From Streptomyces toyocaensis (lineage in GTDB: Bacteria; Actinomycetota; Actinomycetes; Streptomycetales; Streptomycetaceae), in contig NZ_JFCB01000022.1 in assembly GCF_000725125.1 (NCBI RefSeq), positions 62,001 through 126,000 of the forward strand: a stretch of DNA of 64,000 nt, written 5' to 3'. How positions within the stretch are numbered: position 1 is the stretch's first letter; each line of letters starts with the position of its first letter. Under the pieces are notes generated by a model that was given only the letters and a program-made list of their open reading frames with translations, was not told where the DNA came from and ran no database searches. Shown piece by piece: positions 42,975 to 51,785 of the stretch. Position numbers and translations under genes: made by a program.

Positions 42975-43185
42975 CGTGGCGCGGTTCGGCCCGGGCGACT
43001 GGCACCGGCGCGGGCACGACCATCGCCGGGCACACCCTGCGGGACGTGGGGACGGATCTCTGCGTGCGGGTGCGCCCCACGAGCACCGACGAGGCCGAGC
43101 CGCTCGCCGACGGTCCGAAGAGCCCCTGACACGACCTGCGGTTCTGCTCCCCACCCGTGCTCGCCGAGGTCCGCCGACCCCACGG
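42975..43185 (+). pseudogene. Decayed copy of the PHP-domain gene 3' end
   Basis: VVARFGPGDWHRRGHDH is encoded near 42978-43028 and, after a frameshift (about four bases lost), GHTLRDVGTDLCVRVRPTSTDEAEPLADG and LAEVR follow. These match the C-terminus of the PHP protein at 8554-10047 (VVARFGPSDWRRQGHDQ ... TLRDVGTDLYVRVRG). A Trp codon has become TGA at 43127-43129. Only the last 70 codons or so remain. Confidence 0.85.
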
Positions 43186-43296
43186 CCCCCGGGACCCGCC
43201 CCTGCGCCGCACCGCAGATCGTGATGAGGGTGGGCGAACTTGCCCGACCCGGGGTGTGCTCGGCGACGACAGATGTCATCGCCGTCCGTCGCAGCG

Positions 43297-46107
43297 TCAA
43301 ACCGAGTCGTCGAACTGTGCGAGGAGTGTGTCGGCGGTGATGTCGGCCGTGCCGCCGGCCCCCTCGGCATGCGGCGCCAGTTCGGCCCAGATGACTTTGC
43401 CGCCCGGCGTGTAGCGGGTGCCCCAGCGTTGTGCGTAGTGGGACACCAGGAACAGTCCCCGGCCGCCCTCGTCGGTGGTCGCGGCTCTGCGCACCTGCGG
43501 GGATGTGCTTCCGGCGTCGGACACCTCGCAGGTCAGGGTCACGTCGTACAGCAGACGCACTCCGATCGGCTCGGTCCCGTACCGGATCGCGTTCGTGAGC
43601 AGTTCGCTGAGGATCAACTCCAGGGTGAAGGCCGCTTCCTCCAGGCCCCACTCCCGTAGTCGCCGGGCGCACTCCCGGCGCACACCCGCCACCGCCCGCG
43701 GGTCCGACGGCACGTCCCACTCCGCCACCTTCGACGGATCGAGCAACCGGGTGCGCGCCACCAACAGCGCGATGTCGTCGGACGGGTGCTCCGGCAGCAA
43801 CGCGTCGAGGACCATGTGGCACATCTCCTCGGGAGTACGGTCCGACGCACCACGCAACGCTTCGTGCAGCAGCTCGAGTCCGCTGTCGATGTCCCGTTTC
43901 CTGTCCTCGATCAGCCCATCGGTGTACAGCACCAGTTTCGAGCCCTCGACCAGGCGCAGTTCCGCTGTCTCGAAGGGGATGCCGTTGAGGCCCAGTGGAG
44001 GGGAGACGGGCACCTGCGGACTGTCGACGGATCCGTCCGGAAGCACCACCACCGGCGCCGGGTGCCCGGCCCGGGCCACCGTGCACGTTCCGGTCACCGA
44101 GTCGTAGACCGCGTACAGACACGTCGCCCCCGTCACCCCGATGCTCTCGCCGTCGCGCGGCTCCTCGTCGGTCCTCTTGTCGGCGTCGATGCGGATCACC
44201 AGGTCGTCCAGGTAGGCCAGCAGTTCGTCCGGTGGCAGGTCGAGCGCCGAGAGGTTGTGCACGGCGGTCCGCAGCCGGCCCATCGTCGCCGCAGCGTGCA
44301 GGCCGTGGCCGACGACATCGCCGACCACCAGCGCCACCCGGCTGCCGGGCAGCGGGATGACGTCGAACCAGTCCCCGCCCACCCCCGCCTCCGCGGGCAG
44401 GTACCGCCATGCCGCCTCCAGGGCGTTCTGTTCCGGGACCCCCCTCGGCAGCAGGCTGCGCTGCAGCGCGACGGCCATCGCGTGCTCACGCGTGAACCGG
44501 CGGGCGTTGTCGAGGGCGACCGCCGCCCGTGCCGCCAGTTCCTCGGCGAAGGCCAGGTCGTCCTCCTCGAAGGCAGGTAGGCCCTCCGTGCGCCAGAAGT
44601 GCACCATGCCCAGCACCGCGCCCCGCGCCCGCAGGGGCACCGTCACCAGCGACCGCAGACCGTACTCCGGCATCGCCCGCACCTGGTCCCGGTCCTTGTT
44701 CTGGTCCTGCTCCGGGTTCTGGTCCTGCTCCATGGGCGGCGGAACGGCCACGTCGCGCGGGGCCGTCTCCGCGACGGCCCGGCCCGACTCCAGTGCCCGG
44801 GCCGGTGCGGTCCCGGGTACGACCGTGATCAGCTTTCCCACCGGGGGAAGCCCCGCTGCCCCGGCCGCGCCGCACAACGCCGTGCGACGCAGCGGTCCCC
44901 ATGCCTCGGATGTCGGCTCCTGCCCCCGAGGCACCGCCTCCAGCAGGTCCACGGCCGCGATGTCGCCGAACCGCGGCACCGCCACCTCGGACAGTTCCTC
45001 CGCCGTGCGGGTTACATCCAGTGTCGTCCCGATCCGCATGCCGGCGTCGTACAGCAGCGTCAACCGGGCCCGGGCGACCTCGGCCCGTCCCGAGACCGCG
45101 GCCAGTTCGGTGGTGTCCCGGAGGGTCGTCACGCTGCCGGGCTGCCCGCCCCGGGGGGACGTGATCCGTTTGTTCACCGCCAGCAGCCGGTCACCCGCCA
45201 GCCGCACTTCGTCCGTGACCGGCTCACCCGACGCAAGCACTCCGTCCATGCCCTCGTCGAGTCCGAGCGAACCGATCGGACGGCCCTCCACGTCCGCCGG
45301 CAGGTCCAGCAGCCGCCGGGCCTCGTCGTTGGCCAGCACCAGCCGTCCGTCGGACCCTGTGATGAGCACGCCTTCCCGTACCGCGTGCAGCACCGCGTCG
45401 TGGTGGTCGTACATCCGCGCCATCTCCACCGGGCCCAGGCCGTGCGTCTGGCGGCGCAGCCGGCGCGCCACGAGTGCCGTCCCGGTCGTGGACACGGTGA
45501 ACGCGACGGCGCCGGTGATCAGGATGATCGGCAGCTGGTTCGCGGCCATACTGGTCACGTTACGGACCTTGAGCCCGGAGGACACCAGGCCGATCACCGA
45601 GCCGTCGGGTCCGGTCACCGGCACCACCGCCTGGACGACGCGGCCCGAGGGAGTGTCGAGCGTCTCGACGAAGATCTCGCCGCGCAACGACGGCTCGATG
45701 TTTCCGACGAACTTCTTGCCGATCCGGTCGGGGATCGGGTTGGTGTAACGGATGCCGTGCGTGTCCATGACGGTGATGAAGTCGACACCGCTCCTCTTCC
45801 AGACCGTCTCGGCCCGCGGTTGGAGTACCGCCGTCGGATCCGGGGAGTCCAGCGCCGCTTCCATGCCCGGAGCGTTGGCGAACGCCTCGGCCACGGCCAC
45901 CGACTGCCGTCTGGCCTCCCTGGTGCTGTCCCGGTGAGCCTGCAGGATCAGCGCCGTCACCGCGGCCACGACCAGCAGCACCACGATCACGACCTGGAGG
46001 AGGAACACCTGACCGGCGGCGCTGTGCGGACTCAGCAGGGCGCGCCGACCCGTACCGGAAGCCGAGCCGGGCGGGGTGTGCCGGATTCGGCGGAAGTGTG
46101 CCTTCAT
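43297..46107 (-). CDS. Membrane sensor with PAS, GAF, SpoIIE (PP2C) phosphatase and HATPase domains
   Basis: ATG at 46107 with GAGGG upstream; 936 residues. Order: helix (VFLLQVVIVVLLVVAAVTALIL), extracytoplasmic Cache/CitA-like domain (AEAFANAPGM ... MDTHGIRYTNPIPDRIGKKF), second helix (LPIILITGAVAFTVS), PAS (about 230-330), GAF (about 350-540), SpoIIE phosphatase (GGDWFDVIPLPGSRVALVVGDVVGHG ... GLIEDR) and a C-terminal anti-sigma-type HATPase (ELLTNAIRYG; DEGGRGLFLV). Such multidomain proteins control anti-sigma/anti-anti-sigma cascades in streptomycetes. Divergent from the PucR regulator. Confidence 0.93.
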   Translation of the reverse strand: MKAHFRRIRHTPPGSASGTGRRALLSPHSAAGQVFLLQVVIVVLLVVAAVTALILQAHRDSTREARRQSVAVAEAFANAPGMEAALDSPDPTAVLQPRAETVWKRSGVDFITVMDTHGIRYTNPIPDRIGKKFVGNIEPSLRGEIFVETLDTPSGRVVQAVVPVTGPDGSVIGLVSSGLKVRNVTSMAANQLPIILITGAVAFTVSTTGTALVARRLRRQTHGLGPVEMARMYDHHDAVLHAVREGVLITGSDGRLVLANDEARRLLDLPADVEGRPIGSLGLDEGMDGVLASGEPVTDEVRLAGDRLLAVNKRITSPRGGQPGSVTTLRDTTELAAVSGRAEVARARLTLLYDAGMRIGTTLDVTRTAEELSEVAVPRFGDIAAVDLLEAVPRGQEPTSEAWGPLRRTALCGAAGAAGLPPVGKLITVVPGTAPARALESGRAVAETAPRDVAVPPPMEQDQNPEQDQNKDRDQVRAMPEYGLRSLVTVPLRARGAVLGMVHFWRTEGLPAFEEDDLAFAEELAARAAVALDNARRFTREHAMAVALQRSLLPRGVPEQNALEAAWRYLPAEAGVGGDWFDVIPLPGSRVALVVGDVVGHGLHAAATMGRLRTAVHNLSALDLPPDELLAYLDDLVIRIDADKRTDEEPRDGESIGVTGATCLYAVYDSVTGTCTVARAGHPAPVVVLPDGSVDSPQVPVSPPLGLNGIPFETAELRLVEGSKLVLYTDGLIEDRKRDIDSGLELLHEALRGASDRTPEEMCHMVLDALLPEHPSDDIALLVARTRLLDPSKVAEWDVPSDPRAVAGVRRECARRLREWGLEEAAFTLELILSELLTNAIRYGTEPIGVRLLYDVTLTCEVSDAGSTSPQVRRAATTDEGGRGLFLVSHYAQRWGTRYTPGGKVIWAELAPHAEGAGGTADITADTLLAQFDDSV

Positions 46108-46189
46108 GATCATCCCTCGCCCGGCTCACGCGTCGGGAAGTGCCCCCCACGCGTTTACACCAGAGGCTTCCACCCGCATTCTAATGGTT

Positions 46190-46204
46190 GGTGAAATATT
46201 CACC
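46190..46204. promoter_or_regulatory. Palindrome GGTGAA-ATA-TTCACC in divergent promoter
   Basis: A perfect 6-bp inverted repeat in the only AT-rich part of the 270-bp region between the sensor-phosphatase and PucR genes. Candidate operator; the binding protein is unknown. Confidence 0.5.
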
Positions 46205-46293
46205 CTTTTACCTTTCCTCTCAGCCGGACGACTCGGCCGGGGCGTCTCCTGGGTGCGGGCGGACCAGGGGGCGGGGCAGCCGGGACATCGGCT

Positions 46294-46339
46294 GCTGAGC
46301 GGACCCGGCTGCCGGGCTTGTCGGGACGCGGCGGATGTG
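46294..46339. repeat. 46-bp dispersed repeat, copy 2 (inverted)
   Basis: Exact reverse complement of 16806-16851, located just upstream of the PucR gene. Flanks differ, so the unit is about 46 bp. Confidence 0.85.
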
Positions 46340-46377
46340 GTGCCCTCGTCGCTATCAGCTCGAAAGGCGCCGGTTCC

Positions 46378-48030
46378 ATGAACGCACACGCCCACGGTGG
46401 CCTGGTCAGGGTTCTGCACCATCTAGGGGCCACCCTGCTCGAGGTGGTCCACGGCGGGGCGCGCGACACCGCGGCCATCGGCGGCGTGGTCATCCACGAC
46501 CCCGTGGACGACTCCGCGCCGCCGCCGCACGCCCTGGTGCTGGGCGTCGGCCTGCGCGACCCGGACGACGTCGCCCGTCTGCTCGGTGAGCTGGGGCGCC
46601 GACAAACCGTCGCCCTAGTGGTGCGAGCCCCCGTACCGGAGGACGCGAGGGTTGCGGCGGCGGTCGAGGCGTCGGGCGTCGGGCTCCTCGCACTGACCCG
46701 CGGGGCGTCCTGGGTGCAGGTGGCCGCCATGCTGCGCGCGGTCCTCGCCGAGGGCGACATCGGCGGGGACGGTCCCGAGACCCTGGGCAGTACCCTCTCC
46801 GGTGACTTGTTCGCGCTCGCCAACTCGATCGCCGCGCTGATCGACGCGCCGGTGACGATCGAGGACCGCCACTCAAGGGTGCTGGCCTTCTCGGGCCAGC
46901 AGGACAGGGCCGACGCCTCCCGGGCCGAGACGATCCTCGGCCGTCAGGTTCCCGAGCGGCTCTGGCGTCAGCTCACCACCCGCGGCATTTTCCGCGACCT
47001 CTACCGCAGTGACGGGCTGGTCCACATCCCACCGCTGCCGGACGGGATGGACGGCACCACCGTGCCCCGGGTGGCGGTCGCCGTCCGGGCAGGCGATGAG
47101 GTGGTCGGCTCGATCTGGGCCGCCGTGCGCGAGCCCCTCAGTCCCGGGCGGTCACAGGCGCTGCGCGACTCGGCCAAGATCGTCGCCCTCCACATGCTCC
47201 GACTGCGGGCCGGGGCCGACGTCGAACGCAGGCTGCGTGCCGATCTGGTGAGTACCGCCCTCGAGGGAGGGGCGGGAGCCCGAGAGGCGCTGAACAGGCT
47301 GGGCCTGTCCGGCGGACCCGTCGTGGTACTGGCCCTCGCACTGTGCGACGACACCGGCGAAAAGCCGGTGACCGGGGCGGAGGCGGAGCTCGCGACCGAG
47401 CGGGCGCGCCTGGCCGACGCGTTCGCGATGCACCTGGCGGCCGTGCACCCGCACTGCGCCGCCGCCCTGCTCGGCGACACCGCCTACGGGCTTGTCCCCG
47501 CCCAGCAGGACGGCGGGACCGGTGAGGAGCGTGCGGTGCGGATCGCCGCCGACTTCCTCGACCGGGTGGTGACGCGTACCGCAGCGGTGATCGGTGTGGG
47601 CCCGACGGGTGCGGACGCCGTGGGCCTCGCGCACGCGCGATCGGGCGCCGACCGGGCGCTGCGGGTGCTCCGTGCCCGGGCGTCCGAGCGCCGGGTGGCC
47701 CGGCTCGCCGACGTACAGGTCGAAGCCCTCCTCTGCGACCTGCGCGACCTCGTGGCGGCTCGGGGCGACGAGCCCGGCGATCTGATCGCGAGGCTGGCCG
47801 CCTACGACGAGCGGCGCCGTGCGAATCTCGTCGAAACGCTGCGCGCGTGGCTCGACGCCTTCGGCGACATCACCGCTGCCGCGGCCGCGGTACACGTCCA
47901 CCCCAACACCTTCCGCTACCGTCTGCGCCGTCTCACCGAGGTCGGCGGCATCGACCTGGAGGACCCCGAGGCGCGCTTCGCCGCCATGCTCCAGCTCCGT
48001 CTGCTCCCCCTGTCGCGCACCTCACCATGA
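46378..48030 (+). CDS. PucR family transcriptional regulator
   Basis: 550 residues; ATG at 46378. The N-terminal half is a purine-catabolism/PucR-type ligand domain (about 1-130), the middle a GAF/GGDEF-like CdaR domain (VVLALALCDDTGE ... YGLVPAQQ), and the end the HTH_30 DNA-binding domain with AYDERRRANLVETLRAWLDAFGDITAAAAAVHVHPNTFRYRLRR split as usual. Targets are unknown; no purine or sugar-acid catabolic genes lie adjacent. It is convergent with the CPBP gene. Confidence 0.92.
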   Translation: MNAHAHGGLVRVLHHLGATLLEVVHGGARDTAAIGGVVIHDPVDDSAPPPHALVLGVGLRDPDDVARLLGELGRRQTVALVVRAPVPEDARVAAAVEASGVGLLALTRGASWVQVAAMLRAVLAEGDIGGDGPETLGSTLSGDLFALANSIAALIDAPVTIEDRHSRVLAFSGQQDRADASRAETILGRQVPERLWRQLTTRGIFRDLYRSDGLVHIPPLPDGMDGTTVPRVAVAVRAGDEVVGSIWAAVREPLSPGRSQALRDSAKIVALHMLRLRAGADVERRLRADLVSTALEGGAGAREALNRLGLSGGPVVVLALALCDDTGEKPVTGAEAELATERARLADAFAMHLAAVHPHCAAALLGDTAYGLVPAQQDGGTGEERAVRIAADFLDRVVTRTAAVIGVGPTGADAVGLAHARSGADRALRVLRARASERRVARLADVQVEALLCDLRDLVAARGDEPGDLIARLAAYDERRRANLVETLRAWLDAFGDITAAAAAVHVHPNTFRYRLRRLTEVGGIDLEDPEARFAAMLQLRLLPLSRTSP

Positions 48031-48041
48031 GCAACGGCTGG

Positions 48042-48995
48042 TCACCGCTGGGCCCAGCGGGGCCCCGCTGGGCCGCCGACGGCGTCCGGCGGGCAGCCGA
48101 GCCGCCCCCGGGTCGCCACCAGCAGGACGACGGCCACCACCACCGAGCTGACCAGGAACGCGTGGTCGGTGTACCGGAACGACAGTGACGGGAACATGTC
48201 GGACCAGGCGACGGAGAAGAAGTTGTTGACGCTGGTGTGCAGCACCATGGCCAGCAGCAGGCTCTGACCGGTGTGGTTGAAGACCCAGGTCATGACGAAG
48301 CTGAACGCGACGGTGATGGCGAGGAACTCCACCGGCTTGTCCCAGGAGACGTCCGGCCAGCCGCCCCACTCACTCAGGAAGAGCGGCAGGTGCCACACGC
48401 CCCACAGCGGGCCGAGGACGAGGGTGCCGCGCAGGGGGCCGAACTTGTGCTGCAGGCGCGGCATGGCGAAGTCGCGCCAGCCGGGCTCCTCGGCGAGGCC
48501 CGTGGTCAGTATCTGCAGGATCAGACCCGGTATGTACGCGGCCAGCAGTACCGCACTCGGCATGCCGGGACGCTGACCGGACAGCAGGACGGTGGTGAGG
48601 GTGAGCACCGCAGGCACCGCGATCGCGATGCCCACGTACCAGCTCCAGCCGACCCGCCACTTGGTCATCCGCCCGATCCAGGCCCGCAGGCCGGGGCGGC
48701 CGTCGGCGACAACGGTCACCACCAGGGCCGACAGCACCGGCCCGAGGTAGGCACCGGGAATGACTCCCAGGAGCTGGCTGGTGCCGAGCACCGAGGGAAA
48801 TGCGAAGTGCAGCACGCCCAGGCCGTTCTCGGACAGGATGTACGGCGTCCAGGCCACCCAGCTCAGCAGGAACGCGAGGCCGAAGAACCAGGTCAGCGGG
48901 AAGCGCCGGACATGACCGCGCAGTCCCGGGCGGGTCGGCGGCTCAGGGGGTGCCGGTGCGGCCACCGTGCCGACGGGTGCCTGGTGACTCATCAT
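48042..48995 (-). CDS. CPBP family intramembrane glutamic endopeptidase (Abi-like)
   Basis: Two adjacent ATGs (48995 and 48992) follow GAAAGGA; the second has the better spacing. About 317 residues with six to eight helices (for example FPLTWFFGLAFLLSWVAW; VGIAIAVPAVLTLTTVLL). The CPBP motifs are present: EEPGWRDFAMP (Glu-Glu-xxx-Arg), LWGVWHLPLF (FxxxH-type His) and VLHTSVNNFF (His and Asn). Members act in prenyl-protein-like processing or self-immunity. No bacteriocin gene is nearby. Two inverted repeats upstream (49043-49061, 49081-49098) may be operators. Confidence 0.92.
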   Translation of the reverse strand: MMSHQAPVGTVAAPAPPEPPTRPGLRGHVRRFPLTWFFGLAFLLSWVAWTPYILSENGLGVLHFAFPSVLGTSQLLGVIPGAYLGPVLSALVVTVVADGRPGLRAWIGRMTKWRVGWSWYVGIAIAVPAVLTLTTVLLSGQRPGMPSAVLLAAYIPGLILQILTTGLAEEPGWRDFAMPRLQHKFGPLRGTLVLGPLWGVWHLPLFLSEWGGWPDVSWDKPVEFLAITVAFSFVMTWVFNHTGQSLLLAMVLHTSVNNFFSVAWSDMFPSLSFRYTDHAFLVSSVVVAVVLLVATRGRLGCPPDAVGGPAGPRWAQR

Positions 48996-49042
48996 CGTGT
49001 CCTTTCGATGTGCTGGATGCGACGTGTTCAGCACATCAGCGG

Positions 49043-49098
49043 GCAGTGCGTAAATCACTGCGCCAGGCACCCCGAACGCTGGTACAGCAGGCTGTACC
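49043..49098. promoter_or_regulatory. Two inverted repeats upstream of the CPBP gene
   Basis: GCAGTG-N7-CACTGC (49043-49061, spacer rich in A/T) and GGTACAG-CAGG-CTGTACC (49081-49098) are both perfect. They lie 48-103 bp upstream of the CPBP start. Confidence 0.45.
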
Positions 49099-49276
49099 GC
49101 TTACCGGCAGCGGGCTCGGCCAACCGGTGATGGTTCGTCACCAACGTGTTACGGGATTGTCCTCGCAAGAAGACAGGGCGTGACCAGGGGATCCCCGGAT
49201 CCCTCTCATGGATCACAGAGCGGGAACGACGCTCCCGCCGCCGGTACCCTCACCCTCCCTTCGAAAGGCAACCCCC

Positions 49277-50110
<834 letters not shown>

Positions 50111-50201
50111 GCAGCACCGAGCCGTGGTGCGGCATGCCCCTCTCCGCCTCGGATTCAACACTCCGTGACAGAGGGGCGTATTCCACAGTGAACGTCGTCT
50201 C

Positions 50202-51560
50202 ATGCGCACTCGGCGGACCGTCGTCGCCCGGCGGGCCGCCGGACACGCAGATTGGTTGGCCCGCGCCGTGTCCGAACAGCCCTCGCCCGTGGATCCCGAC
50301 AGCGGGTCCCGTCGTCCGTCCCTTCCGGTCCGGGTGAAGGGCGCGTCGGGTGTGTCACGCCGTCAGCTGCTCGGCACGGCCGGCGCCACCGGAATGCTGC
50401 TCGGTGGCGCGGCTGGGGTGGCCGGGCACGCAGCGGCCGCGCCCGGGAACGTCACGCCGCTCACCGCGCTCGGCTCCGACCGATCACCGTTCCACGGGAC
50501 GTATCAGTCCGGCATCACCAGTGAACTTCAGTCACGCGGTCATCTCCTCTCGTTCGATCTCACGGCCGGAGCCGGCCGCAGGGAGGCCGCCGCGCTGATG
50601 CGCCGGTGGTCGGCGACGGCCGCGCGGCTCATGGCGGGCGGACCGGCCGGTGACGGGAACACCGACGTGGCCCGGGATGCGGGGCCTTCCTCGCTGACGG
50701 TCACCTTCGGCTTCGGTCACTCCTTCTTCGACCGGACAGGACTGCAGCATCGGCGGCCCCGTGCACTGGACCCGCTGCCCGACTTCTCCTCCGACCGGCT
50801 CGACAAGGCCCGCAGCAACGGCGATCTGTGGGTGCAGATCGGCGCGAACGACGCGCTGGTCGCCTTCAACGCCATGCGCGTGATCCAGCGGAACGCGGGC
50901 TCCGCCGCCCGTGTGCGCTGGCAGATGAGCGGCTTCAACCGTTCCCCGGGCGCCACCGCCCGTCCCATGACGGCCCGCAACCTGATGGGCCAGATCGACG
51001 GCACCCGCAACCCGCGCCCGGGCGACGACTCTTTCGGGAGGAGCGTCTTCGTCCCCGCCGACGGCGAGCCGGACTGGATGGCGAACGGCTCCTACGTCGT
51101 CGTACGCCGCATCCGCATGCTGCTCGACGACTGGGAGAAACTGTCGCGCGGGGACCAGGAGAAGGTCATCGGGCGGCGCAAGTCCGACGGGGCGCCCCTG
51201 ACCGGGGGCACCGAGACCACCGCGATGGAACTGGAGAAGACCGACGCCGACGGAAACCTCGTCGTCCCCATCAACGCCCACGCCCGGGTCAGCCGGCCCG
51301 ACTACAACCAGGGCGCGACCATGGTGCGCCGCATGTTCTCCTACCACGACGGCCATGACGAGGACGGCACGCCTGACGCGGGCATGCTGTTCCTCTGCTG
51401 GCAGGCGGACCCCTTGCGCGGCTTCGTACCGGTGCAGCGCCATCTGGACCGCGGCGACGCGCTGTCGCAGTACATCCGGCACGAGGCGAGCGGCCTGTAC
51501 GCGGTCCCGGGCGGGGCGGCGGACGGCGAGTACGTGGGCCAGCGACTGCTGGAGGCATGA
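50202..51560 (+). CDS. Tat-exported DyP-type haem peroxidase
   Basis: The frame opens at ATG 50202 (452 residues), but the Tat signal (SRRQLLGTAGATGMLLGGAAG) starts only near residue 53, so a later GTG (50268 or 50334) may be the true start. The DyP hallmarks are the GxxDG motif in LMGQIDGTRNP, FGFGHSFFD, proximal His in INAHARVSRP and the Arg/Asp haem-pocket region FVPVQRHLDRGD. It resembles EfeB-type peroxidases but no EfeU or EfeO gene is adjacent. It should oxidise dyes or haem outside the membrane. Confidence 0.92.
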   Translation: MRTRRTVVARRAAGHADWLARAVSEQPSPVDPDSGSRRPSLPVRVKGASGVSRRQLLGTAGATGMLLGGAAGVAGHAAAAPGNVTPLTALGSDRSPFHGTYQSGITSELQSRGHLLSFDLTAGAGRREAAALMRRWSATAARLMAGGPAGDGNTDVARDAGPSSLTVTFGFGHSFFDRTGLQHRRPRALDPLPDFSSDRLDKARSNGDLWVQIGANDALVAFNAMRVIQRNAGSAARVRWQMSGFNRSPGATARPMTARNLMGQIDGTRNPRPGDDSFGRSVFVPADGEPDWMANGSYVVVRRIRMLLDDWEKLSRGDQEKVIGRRKSDGAPLTGGTETTAMELEKTDADGNLVVPINAHARVSRPDYNQGATMVRRMFSYHDGHDEDGTPDAGMLFLCWQADPLRGFVPVQRHLDRGDALSQYIRHEASGLYAVPGGAADGEYVGQRLLEA

Positions 51561-51746
51561 GCCACACAGCGTCGGACGCCACCGCGGAACCCGCTCGCAC
51601 CGTCCGTACGCGGAGCCGTCCGCTCCAGCCCCCGGTGGGCAGAGCGACGCGGTACGGGAAGTACGCGGCTCAGGCTCCGTGCCCCGGCTCGGCGATGAGG
51701 CAGAAGAAGACCGCTGGAGTACCGCGGTACCCCAGCGGTTCACAGA

Positions 51747-51784
51747 AGAGGCCCTCACCGGCCGCCGTGACCGGAGCGGCCTCT
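51747..51784. terminator. Hairpin between convergent DyP and protease genes
   Basis: AGAGGCC (51747-51753) pairs with GGCCTCT (51778-51784) with further internal CACCGG/CCGG pairing. It ends two bases before the stop of the convergent protease gene, so it may serve both. Confidence 0.45.
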
Positions 51785-51785
51785 C

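Noticed and set aside
48042..48995. Bacteriocin immunity (Abi) system
   Set aside because: CPBP motifs are present, but no bacteriocin precursor or processing genes are nearby.
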